Positions 26,083 to 35,180 of a stretch of 64,000 nucleotides of DNA are shown one piece after another. Origin of the DNA: Candidatus Binatia bacterium (GTDB lineage Bacteria; Desulfobacterota; Binatia; HRBIN30). Within the stretch, counting starts at the first letter, position 1, and every line of letters begins with the position of its first letter. Location of the stretch: NCBI GenBank assembly GCA_026415395.1, contig JAOAHD010000003.1, positions 286,740 through 350,739 of the forward strand. The letters run 5' to 3'. The notes beneath the pieces are model-generated. The model did no database searches and was not told where the DNA came from. It worked only from the letters and a program-made list of their open reading frames with translations. Position numbers and translations under genes: made by a program.

Positions 26083-26991
26083 TCACCCGACAATTTTATT
26101 CAGGGGGTACTCGATAATCCCGGTCGCACCCTCGGCGATCAGCCGAGGAATGAGTTCTCGCACCTCAGCTTCAGGGATCACGCTCTCCACCGCGAACCAC
26201 TCACGGCCTTCGAGTTTTCCGGTCGGGTAAAGCGGAGATATTGTAGGGGCGGTAAGGCTTGGGATCAGCGACACGACTTGCTGGAGCCGTTCCTTTGGAA
26301 CATTCATCTTGATCCCCACCTTGCCCTCGGCCTCGAGAGCTCCCTGCAGAAGCATGGCGATTTGTTGGATCTTCGCCTGCTTCCATGGGTCGGACCAAGC
26401 TGCCTCGTTAGCAATCAATTGCGGGTTGGACTGAAATAGCTCGCATACGATGCGCAGGCGGTTTGCTCGGATCGTACTCCCGGTTTCAGTTACCTCCACG
26501 ATGGCATCCACTAACCCATCGGCAGCTTTGGCCTCGGTGGCTCCCCACGAAAACTCCACATCGACCGGAATATTCCGTTCGGCAAAAAAGCGGCGCGTGT
26601 AGTTCACCAACTCAGTGGCCACTCGCTTGCCGCGGAGGTCCTCCGGCTTCTGCACCGGCGAATCCTCCGGCACCACCAGCACCCACCGCGTGGGGCGGAA
26701 GCTCGACTTGGAATAGACCAAATCACACACTGTGCGCACCCGCGCGTCGTTTTCCCGAATCCAATCGACGCCAGTTATGCCTGCGTCCAGCGTGCCGTCT
26801 TGAACGTAGCGCGCCATCTCTTGAGCTCGCACCAGCGAGCAGCGAATGCTGGGGTCGTCGATCGAGGGGAAGTAACTGCGGTCCGACACCGCGATCTTCC
26901 ATCCGGCGCGACGGAAGAGTTCAACCGTAGCGTCTTGCAGGCTGCCCTTTGGAATTCCAAGCTTCAATCGCGGTGCTGCGGTATCGCTCAT
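26083..26991 (-). CDS. hisG: ATP phosphoribosyltransferase, long form (HisG)
   Basis: HisG catalyses the first step of histidine synthesis, joining ATP and PRPP. The 302-residue length and the C-terminal segment ([22 protein letters not shown] region, ending [14 protein letters not shown]) identify the long form with its own regulatory HisG_C domain, which is feedback-inhibited by histidine and needs no HisZ. The catalytic part has [22 protein letters not shown], the GITGVDW loop and the PRPP-loop-like [17 protein letters not shown] (starting DAIVEV). hisI lies 18 bp upstream on the same strand, forming a two-gene his unit; hisC is separate at 39 kb. Confidence 0.96.
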   Translation of the reverse strand: MSDTAAPRLKLGIPKGSLQDATVELFRRAGWKIAVSDRSYFPSIDDPSIRCSLVRAQEMARYVQDGTLDAGITGVDWIRENDARVRTVCDLVYSKSSFRPTRWVLVVPEDSPVQKPEDLRGKRVATELVNYTRRFFAERNIPVDVEFSWGATEAKAADGLVDAIVEVTETGSTIRANRLRIVCELFQSNPQLIANEAAWSDPWKQAKIQQIAMLLQGALEAEGKVGIKMNVPKERLQQVVSLIPSLTAPTISPLYPTGKLEGREWFAVESVIPEAEVRELIPRLIAEGATGIIEYPLNKIVG

Positions 26992-27009
26992 GGGCTCAAC
27001 CCTATCGAA

Positions 27010-27396
27010 TCACTTTGGTTGCCGGTAAAGCTCTCCCGGGTCCACCACTCGCTCTTCCACGACCTCCCATCGGTCGTCCACCCGTTTGCGGAAGAAACAA
27101 CTCGGATACCCTTCATGGCAAGCGGCGCCGCCGTGTTGACGCACCTTGAGTAACACCGCATCGCGATCGCAGTCGATCCGAATCTCTTTGACCTCTTGAA
27201 CATGGCCCGAGCTCTCGCCCTTGACCCACAACTGGTTTCGCGACGTGCTCCAGTAGCACGCTCTGCCCGTCGCCAACGTTGCTTCCCAAGCCTCGCGGTT
27301 CATGTAAGCGACCATCAGCACTTCGCCACTCTCGGCATCTTGAGTAACGACCACAACGAGGCCGCCACGCTTTGCAAAGTCGGGCTCGATGTTCAT
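27010..27396 (-). CDS. hisI: Phosphoribosyl-AMP cyclohydrolase (HisI)
   Basis: HisI opens the adenine ring of PR-AMP in the third step of histidine synthesis, using zinc. The 128-residue monofunctional protein has the full signature: [14 protein letters not shown], the Asp cluster [11 protein letters not shown], and [16 protein letters not shown] with the zinc Cys residues. The frame is open to 27450, but the ATG at 27396 ([12 protein letters not shown]) matches the usual start. No HisE domain is fused, so PR-ATP pyrophosphatase must be encoded elsewhere. It is divergent from lpxD, with 141 bp between starts. Confidence 0.95.
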   Translation of the reverse strand: MNIEPDFAKRGGLVVVVTQDAESGEVLMVAYMNREAWEATLATGRACYWSTSRNQLWVKGESSGHVQEVKEIRIDCDRDAVLLKVRQHGGAACHEGYPSCFFRKRVDDRWEVVEERVVDPGELYRQPK

Positions 27397-27537
27397 GAAG
27401 CTGCGTTTGCTAACACACCGCCTGAAACACGGCAACGCGTTAGGCCCCATCCAACCAATCGGGGCTGGTGCCGGCTGGCAGGTTTGCTCCCTGTGGGCAT
27501 GGGGCTAATGTGCCTAGCACATGACGAGGAGAGAAGG

Positions 27538-28590
27538 ATGAGACTGGACGAAATTGCGCTTCGCATTGGGTGTGAGCTGCGCGGCGCCGGCGACGTAGAG
27601 ATCCATAGGATTATGCCGATTCAAGAGGCGGGGCCGGGCGACCTGACTTTTCTCGCCAACCCCAAGTACCGCCGCTATCTGGCGTCGACGAAGGCCTCCG
27701 CTGTCATTCTCCACCGCAACGAACCGGAGATCCCCCTGCCCTCACTTCGTGCGGATGACCCTTATGAAGCGTTTGCGCGGGCGGTCGACTTGTTTTTCAC
27801 CCCGGTGCCAACTTGGGAAGGCATTCACCCAACAGCCGTGATCCATCCATCGGCGGAGCTTGGTCCGGACTGCACCATTGGCCCCTACTGTGTCATCGGC
27901 CCGGGGGTAACGCTCGGCGCCCGCGGAAGGCTCGAAGCTCACGTGGTGCTGTACCCCGAGGTGAAGATCGGCGACGACTTTCACGCTCATAGCCACGTCG
28001 TGGTGCGCGAGCGGGTCATCATTGGCCACCGGGTGACACTGCAACCGGGCTGCGTGATTGGCGGCGACGGTTTCGGCTTCGTGCTGTCGCCCGACGGGGT
28101 AGCCCGCCGCATCACCCAAGCGGGCACGGTGATTCTCGAGGATGATGTGGAGGTCGGAGCGAACACCACGATCGACCGCGCGGCAATCGGCGCCACGCGC
28201 GTGCGTCGCGGTGCAAAGCTCGACAATCTCGTCATGGTTGCTCACGGGTGCACGATTGGTGAGGGGACAGCCATTGCCGCGCAAACCGGATTGTCGGGCA
28301 GCACCCAAGTGGGTCGATTCGTCCGCCTCGGAGGTCAGGTGGGTGCTGCCGGGCATCTTTCGATCGGCGATGGCGCACAGGTGGCCGCTCAGTCGGGAGT
28401 TCATAATGATGTCCCTGCCGGGGCAACCTACGGAGGGACTCCGGCGGTAGAGATCCGGCAGTGGCGCAGGAAGCACGCAGCGCTGCAGCGCTTGCCCGAG
28501 GCGCTGCAGCGGTTACGACGCTTAGAACGCCAAATGGAGGTACTGGTTGCACGCGCCGGAAGATTTGATGACGGCAGGGAGGAAGAATGA
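27538..28590 (+). CDS. lpxD: UDP-3-O-acylglucosamine N-acyltransferase (LpxD)
   Basis: LpxD adds the N-linked 3-hydroxyacyl chain to UDP-3-O-acylglucosamine in lipid A synthesis, so the host makes LPS. The 350-residue protein has the N-terminal uridine-binding domain (GPGDLTFLANPKYRRYL), then left-handed beta-helix hexapeptide repeats (IHPTAVIHPSAELGPDCTIG onwards). The catalytic His lies in VMVAHGCTIGEGTAIAAQ, and a C-terminal helix follows. The ATG at 27538 follows GAGGAGAGAAGG; the frame extends far upstream without homology. Neighbours are not the usual bamA-skp-fabZ-lpxA. The gene overlaps gloB by ATGA. Confidence 0.96.
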   Translation: MRLDEIALRIGCELRGAGDVEIHRIMPIQEAGPGDLTFLANPKYRRYLASTKASAVILHRNEPEIPLPSLRADDPYEAFARAVDLFFTPVPTWEGIHPTAVIHPSAELGPDCTIGPYCVIGPGVTLGARGRLEAHVVLYPEVKIGDDFHAHSHVVVRERVIIGHRVTLQPGCVIGGDGFGFVLSPDGVARRITQAGTVILEDDVEVGANTTIDRAAIGATRVRRGAKLDNLVMVAHGCTIGEGTAIAAQTGLSGSTQVGRFVRLGGQVGAAGHLSIGDGAQVAAQSGVHNDVPAGATYGGTPAVEIRQWRRKHAALQRLPEALQRLRRLERQMEVLVARAGRFDDGREEE

Positions 28591-29363
28591 TCGAAGTCGT
28601 CCCGATCCCCCAACTCGTGGACAACTACGCGTACCTCGTCATTGATCCCAAAACGAAAAAAGCGGCGGTGATCGATTGTGCTGAGGCCGGCCCCGTGCTG
28701 GAGGAGGTGCGCAAACGAGACGTCCAAGTCACGGCACTGTTGCCGACACACCACCATTACGATCACGTCGGCGGGCACGAGGAGTTTTTGCGAACGTTCC
28801 CAGTCGATGTGTATGCATACGTAGGACAGCGGTCGCGCATCCCTGGGTGCACCCGCGAAGTTTCCGAGGGTGACGAGATTCGAATTGGAGCCCTGATCAC
28901 GAGCGTGATCTTCATTCCTGCCCACACAACCGGTCACGTTGCCTACCACTTCCCGGGCGAGAAGGTGGTGTTCACCGGAGACACCTTGTTCGTTGCCGGG
29001 TGCGGTCGCCTATTCGAAGGCGACGCAGCGACGATGATGGCTTCCCTACAAAAGCTGGCATCACTTCCGGATGACACGAAGGTCTACTGTGGGCACGAAT
29101 ACAGCCAGAAGAATCTAGAATTTGCCTTGCAGCTCGAGCCTCGGAACCAGGCGTTACAGCAAAAGTACCAACGGGTACTCACGCTACGCCAGCAGGGTCT
29201 GCCAACGGTGCCCAGTACTATCGCCGAAGAGAAAGCCACAAATCCCTTTCTGCGCTGGCACAGTGCCGAGTTGCAAGCTTCCCTGCGACAAGTCGACCCG
29301 AATCTGCCGTTAGAGCCCGTCGCAATCTTCGCCAAAGTACGGTCGTTGAAGGACGCCTATTAG
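28587..29363 (+). CDS. gloB: Hydroxyacylglutathione hydrolase (glyoxalase II)
   Basis: A 258-residue metallo-beta-lactamase-fold hydrolase that cleaves S-lactoylglutathione and related thioesters in methylglyoxal detoxification. The binuclear metal motif THHHYDHVGGHEE is intact, with further ligands at PAHTTGHVAYH, FTGDTLFVAGCGR and YCGHEYSQKNLEFA. The last ~65 residues are the family's C-terminal HAGH_C substrate-binding helices (ATNPFLRW), which distinguishes it from the shorter paralogue at 31699. The start overlaps the lpxD stop (ATGA). Confidence 0.92.
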   Translation: MIEVVPIPQLVDNYAYLVIDPKTKKAAVIDCAEAGPVLEEVRKRDVQVTALLPTHHHYDHVGGHEEFLRTFPVDVYAYVGQRSRIPGCTREVSEGDEIRIGALITSVIFIPAHTTGHVAYHFPGEKVVFTGDTLFVAGCGRLFEGDAATMMASLQKLASLPDDTKVYCGHEYSQKNLEFALQLEPRNQALQQKYQRVLTLRQQGLPTVPSTIAEEKATNPFLRWHSAELQASLRQVDPNLPLEPVAIFAKVRSLKDAY

Positions 29364-29486
29364 TGCGCGTCCGGCTTCCACTGGAGGCCGTGACACACGT
29401 TCCGAGCGGAGCATCATGGACGAAGGTAGAAACGCGCCGTCGAGTTGCATTGGCGGAGAGGTGCCTTTAGGTAGTCACAAATCGGT

Positions 29487-30392
29487 ATGAGAGCACAGCC
29501 CACGCGCTACGACGAACTCGAGCACATTATCGACGCGGTAACGGCGAGCTACGACGGGACTCACGAAATCGACAGCTTGGAAACAGCCGCCCTGCCGAAC
29601 CGACGTGCCGTCATCGACGCACTCCACCACCTCAAGCATGTCATCTACATGGGCTTTTATACGCTGCGTCCACTCACGCGTGGCAACCTGCGCTATGCCA
29701 TCAGTGAGCATCTGCACCCGGCTTACGAAATTTTGGTGGAACAGATCGGGCGTGCCCAAACTTGGGAACGCATGTGTTCGCGTGAAACCGTCCCACGTGA
29801 CCCAGGCTGGGCCGAAGAAGTCGTCCTCAGGCTCCTGCGAAAACTCCCCGAACTGCGTGACCTCTTGAACCTCGACGTACTCGCAGCCTTTGCAGGCGAC
29901 CCTGCGGCCAAAAGCGTGGAAGAAGTCGTCTTCAGTTACCCTGCCATCCAGGCGATTACGACGCACCGCATCGCTCACGAGCTTTACCTCGAGCAGGTGC
30001 CCATGATCCCACGCATTCTCTCGGAGTACGCCCACAGCGAGACTGGCATTGACATTCACCCAGGAGCGACAATCGGGAAGAGCTTTTTTATCGACCACGG
30101 GACTGGAGTGGTCATCGGAGAGACGTGCGTCATCGGCAACAACGTGAAAATCTACCAAGGGGTTACCCTCGGCGCGTTGAGCGTGCCGCGGGATGCCGAC
30201 GGAGTGTTGCTTCGGAACCGGAAGCGACACCCGACGATTGAAGATAACGTCACGATCTACTCGGGAGCGACGATCCTCGGAGGCGACACCGTCATCGGCG
30301 AGGGATCCATCATTGGCGGGAACCTGTGGATCGTCGAGTCCGTGCCCCCGCACAGTCGCTTGACTCGAGAAACGCATCCGCAACACCGTTGA
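29487..30392 (+). CDS. cysE: Serine O-acetyltransferase (CysE/EpsC type)
   Basis: A 301-residue enzyme that acetylates serine with acetyl-CoA, the committed step to cysteine. The N-terminal ~170 residues form the helical domain typical of the longer EpsC/plastid-like type. The C-terminal hexapeptide repeats include the active-site region PAIQAITTHRIAHELY, GIDIHPGATIGKSFFIDHGTGVVIGET and VKIYQGVTLGAL. The length exceeds that of E. coli CysE (273 residues) because of the N-terminal helices. It stands alone; no cysteine synthase gene is nearby. Start ATG 29487 has only a weak upstream site. Confidence 0.9.
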   Translation: MRAQPTRYDELEHIIDAVTASYDGTHEIDSLETAALPNRRAVIDALHHLKHVIYMGFYTLRPLTRGNLRYAISEHLHPAYEILVEQIGRAQTWERMCSRETVPRDPGWAEEVVLRLLRKLPELRDLLNLDVLAAFAGDPAAKSVEEVVFSYPAIQAITTHRIAHELYLEQVPMIPRILSEYAHSETGIDIHPGATIGKSFFIDHGTGVVIGETCVIGNNVKIYQGVTLGALSVPRDADGVLLRNRKRHPTIEDNVTIYSGATILGGDTVIGEGSIIGGNLWIVESVPPHSRLTRETHPQHR

Positions 30393-30534
30393 AGGCCGAG
30401 GTGGTCTCGCTGCTCGTGGGTAGGCGCCCCAACGCCAACCAGCAGGCCGACGCGCTGCTCAAGTGTGCGCTAAGCAATCGCTACACATCGCCGCCCCGCT
30501 CGTTTCGTGCTGCAGGTGGTAGTATGGGCGCGGT

Positions 30535-31020
30535 ATGTGCACCCGACGATTGCCGTTTTTTGCAACAGGCCTGTGGGCATCCCTGTGCGCGACGTCGGTC
30601 ATCCTCAGTGGTTGCTCGACGAGGAACGAAATATTCCAGGCGCAAAGCCAGCTTCTTGTCGCCCGGCCGAACTCTGCCTCCACGATCAGCGCCTTGCTGG
30701 ACGACGCCACCCACAATTGGACCGACAAGCCCATCGAGGCACGGGAACTGTGTTCGCTTGGGCGTGCCACGGTGCAGCTCGTGCGCATTCTGGGCGCTGA
30801 AGAACCGCACGATCATCCGGATCACGACCTGCTGGTCGTGCTGCTTCGTGGCGGAGGCTCGATGGCCCTGGCCGATCGCACCGTTCCACTGCAAGCGGGC
30901 GATGTGGTCGTTATCGAACATGGTGCTCGGCACGCGTTTCGGAACCATCACCGAGGCGGCTCTCTTGCCCTAGTTGTCCGGCTCAGCCCTGCTGCTGGTG
31001 GGGAGCCGTCAATCCGTTGA
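30535..31020 (+). CDS. Cupin-domain lipoprotein
   Basis: A 161-residue protein with a signal peptide ending in a lipobox (SVILSGC, lipidated Cys 27), then a ~25-residue linker and a single cupin barrel. Cupin motif 1 is seen as EPHDHPDHDLLVVLLRGGGSM and motif 2 as GDVVVIEHGARHAFRN, with His residues positioned to bind a metal. A cupin as a surface or periplasmic lipoprotein is uncommon. Function is unknown. The cobalamin adenosyltransferase gene begins 46 bp downstream on the same strand. Confidence 0.8.
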   Translation: MCTRRLPFFATGLWASLCATSVILSGCSTRNEIFQAQSQLLVARPNSASTISALLDDATHNWTDKPIEARELCSLGRATVQLVRILGAEEPHDHPDHDLLVVLLRGGGSMALADRTVPLQAGDVVVIEHGARHAFRNHHRGGSLALVVRLSPAAGGEPSIR

Positions 31021-31066
31021 TGCGCTAAGGTCGTTGGCTAGTGTTGGAGCGGAAAGGGTTCGCTTG

Positions 31067-31702
31067 ATGGCCATTCGGATTACGCGAGTGTACACCCGAA
31101 CAGGTGACCAAGGGGAAACCGCCCTCGTTGGAGGCAAACGAGTCCCGAAGGATACCGCGCGAATCGAGGCCTACGGTACGCTCGACGAGTTGAACGCAGT
31201 GCTCGGCATTGCTCGCACATTCAACAGCGAAACGCAGCCGGTGCCAGTACGTGAACGTGTGGAAGCGATTCTCAAGCAACTGCAAAATGAGCTATTCGAC
31301 CTCGGGAGTGAACTCGCAACGCCCCCGGAAGCCCATCACAGCGAGATGTTTCGCGTGAGCGAACGCGAAGTAACCGCACTGGAGAAAATGTTGGACAGTT
31401 TGCAGACGGACCTGGAGCCGCTTCGGTCCTTCATTTTACCCGGCGGAGGAAAGGTCAGCGCCTTTTTGCATCAAGCACGCACGGTGTGCCGCCGTGCCGA
31501 GCGTCTGGTATTACGGCTGAGCCGAGAAGAGGACATTGGCCCTTGGCCACTTCGGTATCTCAACCGACTGAGCGACCTCTTGTTCGTACTCGCTCGCTGG
31601 GTGGCAAAGCAGACTGGCGAGCCGGAGTTTCTCTGGGAGCGCGGCTTACAGCCTCGGGCGAAGAACCGTCCCGCAAAGACCGAAAAGGGGGAATCAGAGT
31701 GA
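31067..31702 (+). CDS. ATP:cob(I)alamin adenosyltransferase, PduO type
   Basis: This enzyme makes adenosylcobalamin from ATP and cob(I)alamin. The 211-residue protein has the PduO-type N-terminal signature RITRVYTRTGDQGETALVGG, then IEAYGTLDELNAVLG, FILPGGGKVSAFLHQARTVCRRAER and YLNRLSDLLFVLARW. It should form a trimer of five-helix bundles. The ATG at 31067 is preceded by GGAAAGGG; the open frame upstream to 30974 overlaps the cupin gene. The presence of this gene implies at least one B12-dependent enzyme in the cell. Its stop overlaps the next start by GTGA. Confidence 0.94.
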   Translation: MAIRITRVYTRTGDQGETALVGGKRVPKDTARIEAYGTLDELNAVLGIARTFNSETQPVPVRERVEAILKQLQNELFDLGSELATPPEAHHSEMFRVSEREVTALEKMLDSLQTDLEPLRSFILPGGGKVSAFLHQARTVCRRAERLVLRLSREEDIGPWPLRYLNRLSDLLFVLARWVAKQTGEPEFLWERGLQPRAKNRPAKTEKGESE

Positions 31703-32388
31703 CACAATCGACATTGTATCTCCGGCAACTCGAACTCGGTCCGATGGAAAACTTTGTATACATTGTCGGGGACCGAGCCACGCGCAAGGTTGCGCTGGTC
31801 GATCCTGCGTGGGACATTGATGCGATCGTCGCAGAGTTGGAAGAGCACGAACTCGATCCAGTTGCGATCTTGATCACGCACTTTCACCCGGACCATCTGG
31901 GCGGCAACCTGTTCGGCCACCACATTGCCGGAGCTGCTGAGTTTCTCCAACGCAACTACCCGTTGAAGGTCTACCTCCACAAAGCGGAGGTCGACTACGC
32001 CCAGCGCATCGCCGGGCTGTCGAGTTCGGATTTGGTGCCGACCGAGGGCGGGGATACTCTTCAGGTGGGTAACGTGAACATCCGCTTTCTCCACACTCCC
32101 GGACACACGCCGGGGTCGCAATGCTTTCTCGTGGAGAACTCTCTGATTTCCGGCGACACGCTGTTCATTGGGAGCTGTGGGCGTGTGGATCTCCCCGGTA
32201 GTGATCCCGCGCAAATGTACGACAGCCTGGTGAACAAGCTCGCCGCCCTTCCCGAGGAGACCATTCTCTATCCCGGGCACAACTACGCTTCAGAGCGAAG
32301 CTCGACAATCGGCAAGGAAAAACGGTCCAATCTCTACCTCCGTTTCCAGCGGCTCGAGGACTTTTTGCGCTTCATGGGATACGCATGA
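31699..32388 (+). CDS. Metallo-beta-lactamase-fold hydrolase (glyoxalase-II-like)
   Basis: A 229-residue soluble hydrolase with the motif THFHPDHLGGN, further metal ligands at HTPGHTPGSQ, ISGDTLFIGSCGRVDLPGSDP, and YPGHNYASERSSTIG near the end. It lacks the long HAGH_C tail of true glyoxalase II, resembling the shorter YcbL/ETHE1-related group that hydrolyses thioesters or oxidises persulfides. The GTG at 31699 overlaps the previous stop (GTGA) and begins the homologous sequence. It is a second member of the fold near gloB (28587). Confidence 0.88.
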   Translation: MTQSTLYLRQLELGPMENFVYIVGDRATRKVALVDPAWDIDAIVAELEEHELDPVAILITHFHPDHLGGNLFGHHIAGAAEFLQRNYPLKVYLHKAEVDYAQRIAGLSSSDLVPTEGGDTLQVGNVNIRFLHTPGHTPGSQCFLVENSLISGDTLFIGSCGRVDLPGSDPAQMYDSLVNKLAALPEETILYPGHNYASERSSTIGKEKRSNLYLRFQRLEDFLRFMGYA

Positions 32389-32747
32389 GCGCCTTCCCGT
32401 CGCTCTTTGTGTACGGAACTCTTCGGGACGCAAATCTCGTTTATCAGCTGACCGGCAAGTCGTTTCGGTCCGAAGAGGCCTGGCTTTTGGATTACGAGCG
32501 GCACGAGTTGCCGCACACCTACCCATTCGTGACCGCGTCGCCAGGGAAATGCGTGCGCGGCCTGATCTTGTATGATGTCGACCAGGAGTCGCTCACCGCG
32601 TTCGATCGTTACGAATGTCGCGGGGTGCTTTACGACCGGGTAACGGCCAGGGCAAAAACGAGAAACGGAGTTCAGGAGGTGCTCGTCTACGTGCGTTGCA
32701 AGGATCGCCTTCCGCTCCGCGAGCAAGACGGCAGCGACGGTCCTTGA
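32385..32747 (+). CDS. Gamma-glutamylcyclotransferase-like (AIG2-type) protein
   Basis: A 120-residue protein of the GGCT/AIG2 fold. LFVYGTLRDANLV is the substrate-binding YGTL loop and the Glu of FDRYECRGVLYDR is the expected catalytic base. Family members release 5-oxoproline from gamma-glutamyl amino acids or peptides, including glutathione-related compounds. The exact substrate is open. Start overlaps the preceding hydrolase stop (ATGA), completing a tightly coupled trio with the adenosyltransferase and hydrolase genes. Confidence 0.85.
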   Translation: MSAFPSLFVYGTLRDANLVYQLTGKSFRSEEAWLLDYERHELPHTYPFVTASPGKCVRGLILYDVDQESLTAFDRYECRGVLYDRVTARAKTRNGVQEVLVYVRCKDRLPLREQDGSDGP

Positions 32748-32784
32748 CTTGCACGAACAGCTTGGCTGACTAGCACGAGCGCCT

Positions 32785-34176
32785 ATGGACGGTGACTCCG
32801 CTTCATCGCTTTCTGTCGCTGTAGTTGGCGGCCGCAGCGCGGCACTGACCCGCCAAGAACTTCTGCACACCATTTGGCAGCTTGCGTGGCCAGTCATCAT
32901 CACCCTGTTGCTGGAGTCACTCGTCGGTTTGGTCGACACACTGATGGTGGGCAGGCTCGGAGCCGACGCAGTTGCGGCTGTCGGAGTTGGCGCTCAGATC
33001 CTCAATAGCGTGAGCATCGCAATGACGGCTGTGGGCACCGGCACGTTAGCGCTGGTGGCGCGGTCGGTAGGTGCCGGGCATCGAGACTTTGCCGAACGGG
33101 TGGTGGCGCAAGCGCTCATCGCCGCCAGTGCTTTATCCTGCCTGTGCATCGCCCCGGTGATTGTGTTTGCCGAGTCTGTCGTTGGCTGGTTCGGAGTACA
33201 GCCGCAAGTGCATGAACTCGGTACGCAGTTCACCCGCTTGGTGATGCTCTCGATTCCCCAGTCGGCCACGCTCTTCGTCATCGGCTCGGCACTGCGGGCC
33301 GCGGGTGACACCCGCACGCCTCTGTTGATCGGCGCCTTAGTGAACGTGGTGAACGTTGTGGGCAACTATGTGTTCATCTTTGGCGCATTTGGATTTCCGG
33401 CGCTTGGTGTGCGCGGTTCAGCGCTGGCCACCGTAGTGGCTTTTACAACCGGCGTTGTGCTGGGCGTCGCTCTGCTGATGCGCGGTCGGCTATCGCTGCG
33501 GCTGGAACCCGATCACTTTCGCGTCGACTTCACGCTCATTCGGCGCGTGCTTCGGATTGGCTATCCCGCGGCCACCGAGCAGTTGCTCATGCAAGTTGGA
33601 TTCTTCCTCTACCTGGTGTTCGCGGCTCGGTACGGTACAAGCGCCGTGGCCGCGTACTTCATCGGTGTTCGGATCCTCGCGCTCTCCTTCTTGCCCGGCT
33701 ACGGTTTTGCTGCAGCGGCTGCCGCATTGGTAGGCCAAAGTCTTGGCGCGAAACAGCCGCAATTGGCCCGGCGGTCGGGTTGGGAATCGAACCGCCTCGC
33801 AGTTTACCTCATGTCGCTGTGCGGCATCGTGATCATCGCACTGGCGGCCCCGATTGCTTCGACGTTTGTCGACGATCCGGAGGTGATTCGCGATACTGTC
33901 GCGTTCATTTGGGCACTCGGTGTCTCTCAACCCTTCATGGCGATCGACTTCACCTTGGGCGGCGCACTTCGAGGCGCGGGCGACACCCGGTTCCCGCTGG
34001 TAGCGGTTTTCGTTGGTTTCTACGGTTGTCGTCTCGGCTGTGCGTACTTGGTGACAAACGTGGTTCACTGGGACGTACAGTGGCTCTGGCTCTCGTTGGT
34101 GGGTGATTACGTGGCCCGAGCCGCGCTGAAAGCGTGGCGGTTTCACAGTGGCCGCTGGGAAAGTGTCCGGGTGTGA
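32785..34176 (+). CDS. MATE-family efflux transporter
   Basis: A 463-residue inner-membrane protein with 12 predicted helices in two MATE halves. Typical sequence includes WPVIITLLLESLVGLVDTLMVGRLG at the first helices, GDTRTPLLIGALVNVVNVVGNYVFIFG, and in the second half AATEQLLMQVGFFLY and GGALRGAGDTRFPLVAV. MATE pumps export drugs and metabolites using Na+ or H+ gradients. Substrate is unknown. The ATG at 32785 lies 37 bp after the previous gene. Confidence 0.93.
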   Translation: MDGDSASSLSVAVVGGRSAALTRQELLHTIWQLAWPVIITLLLESLVGLVDTLMVGRLGADAVAAVGVGAQILNSVSIAMTAVGTGTLALVARSVGAGHRDFAERVVAQALIAASALSCLCIAPVIVFAESVVGWFGVQPQVHELGTQFTRLVMLSIPQSATLFVIGSALRAAGDTRTPLLIGALVNVVNVVGNYVFIFGAFGFPALGVRGSALATVVAFTTGVVLGVALLMRGRLSLRLEPDHFRVDFTLIRRVLRIGYPAATEQLLMQVGFFLYLVFAARYGTSAVAAYFIGVRILALSFLPGYGFAAAAAALVGQSLGAKQPQLARRSGWESNRLAVYLMSLCGIVIIALAAPIASTFVDDPEVIRDTVAFIWALGVSQPFMAIDFTLGGALRGAGDTRFPLVAVFVGFYGCRLGCAYLVTNVVHWDVQWLWLSLVGDYVARAALKAWRFHSGRWESVRV

Positions 34177-34338
34177 ATCGCCGGGTGGACACTGCAATGG
34201 ATTGCACGCTCGCATCCCCCGGGCGATGACGAAGCGCCAAGTGTCAGCCAGCGGACGTGACTCGTGTCGCCCGTTGGAGGGAGGCCGATCAATTCTCTGG
34301 CGATGCGCTTTCCACGCGGGCGCAAGAGGAGCAATTTG

Positions 34339-34367
34339 TTGACAAGGTGTAGAGCCCTGGCTAAACA
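34339..34367 (+). promoter_or_regulatory. Candidate sigma-70 promoter for the Gld-like ABC operon
   Basis: A perfect -35 box TTGACA (34339-34344) is followed after exactly 17 bases by TAAACA (34362-34367), a weak -10 match. It sits in the 260 bp gap before the ABC ATPase start at 34437. The rest of this gap shows no gene; a run of eight T at ~34411 is not preceded by a strong hairpin. Confidence 0.4.
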
Positions 34368-34436
34368 GCGCGCTCGCAATTCGGTCGCTTCGCGCTTGAA
34401 TTCTCCTGCTTTTTTTTCGTCAACGGGGCGTTGCTG

Positions 34437-35180
34437 ATGATTGAGGTACGGAACCTGACCAAGCGCTACGGGGAACTTACCGCGATCTCCAACATCAGTT
34501 TCACGGCGGAAAAGGGCCAAATCTTGGGTTTCCTCGGACCGAACGGTGCTGGGAAAACCACAACGATGCGGATCATCACCGGCTTCATGCCAGCCACGTC
34601 GGGCACGGTGAAGATCGCTGGCTTCGACATTTTCGAGGACTCGTATGAGTGCCGGCGGAGGATCGGCTACTTGCCCGAGTCGCCTCCGCTGTACAACGAC
34701 ATGACGGTGCTTACGTACTTGCGCTTTGTGGGCCGTATCCGCGGGATCAGCAAAGCGGATCTCAATGACGCTGTCGATCGCGTATTGCGCTCTTGTGGGC
34801 TTGAGGACGTGCCCCACCGAGTCATCGGGCATCTATCCAAGGGGTACCGGCAGCGTGTGGGTCTGGCCCAGGCAATGATTCATAGTCCTTCTGTTCTGGT
34901 TTTGGACGAGCCGACCATCGGCCTCGATCCCAGGCAAATCATCGACATCCGCACCTTGATCAAGGAACTCGCTGCGGACCGCACGGTGATTCTCTCTACC
35001 CACATTTTGCCAGAGGTTTCGCAGCTCTGCGACAAGGTGGTCATCATCAATCAAGGACGGATTGTGGTCGAAGACATGCTTGCGAACCTGACTCGGGATA
35101 CAAGCCTCGAACAGGTCTTCCTCCGGTACATCAGTCAGGATACGGCAGTGCCAGCTGGTGCGGTGGAGGGGGCGGCATGA
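34437..35180 (+). CDS. ABC transporter ATP-binding protein (GldA-like)
   Basis: A 247-residue ATPase with Walker A GPNGAGKTTT, signature LSKGYRQRVGLAQAM, Walker B VLVLDEPTIGLDP and the switch His in STHILPEV. It is most like the ATPase that partners ABC-2 permeases and GldG proteins. Start ATG 34437 rather than the in-frame TTG at 34431. Its stop overlaps the permease start by four bases. The operon continues permease, GldG-like protein, DUF4340 protein. Confidence 0.92.
   Translation: MIEVRNLTKRYGELTAISNISFTAEKGQILGFLGPNGAGKTTTMRIITGFMPATSGTVKIAGFDIFEDSYECRRRIGYLPESPPLYNDMTVLTYLRFVGRIRGISKADLNDAVDRVLRSCGLEDVPHRVIGHLSKGYRQRVGLAQAMIHSPSVLVLDEPTIGLDPRQIIDIRTLIKELAADRTVILSTHILPEVSQLCDKVVIINQGRIVVEDMLANLTRDTSLEQVFLRYISQDTAVPAGAVEGAA

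Noticed and set aside
29475..30386. 303-codon open frame on the minus strand opposite the serine acetyltransferase gene
   Set aside because: It mirrors the coding strand almost exactly, has no family motif and no ribosome-binding site; it is an artefact of high-GC codon use.
34143..34832. 229-codon minus-strand frame across the MATE/ABC gap
   Set aside because: It overlaps the ABC ATPase coding sequence and has no recognisable domain; the gap also contains a plausible plus-strand promoter.
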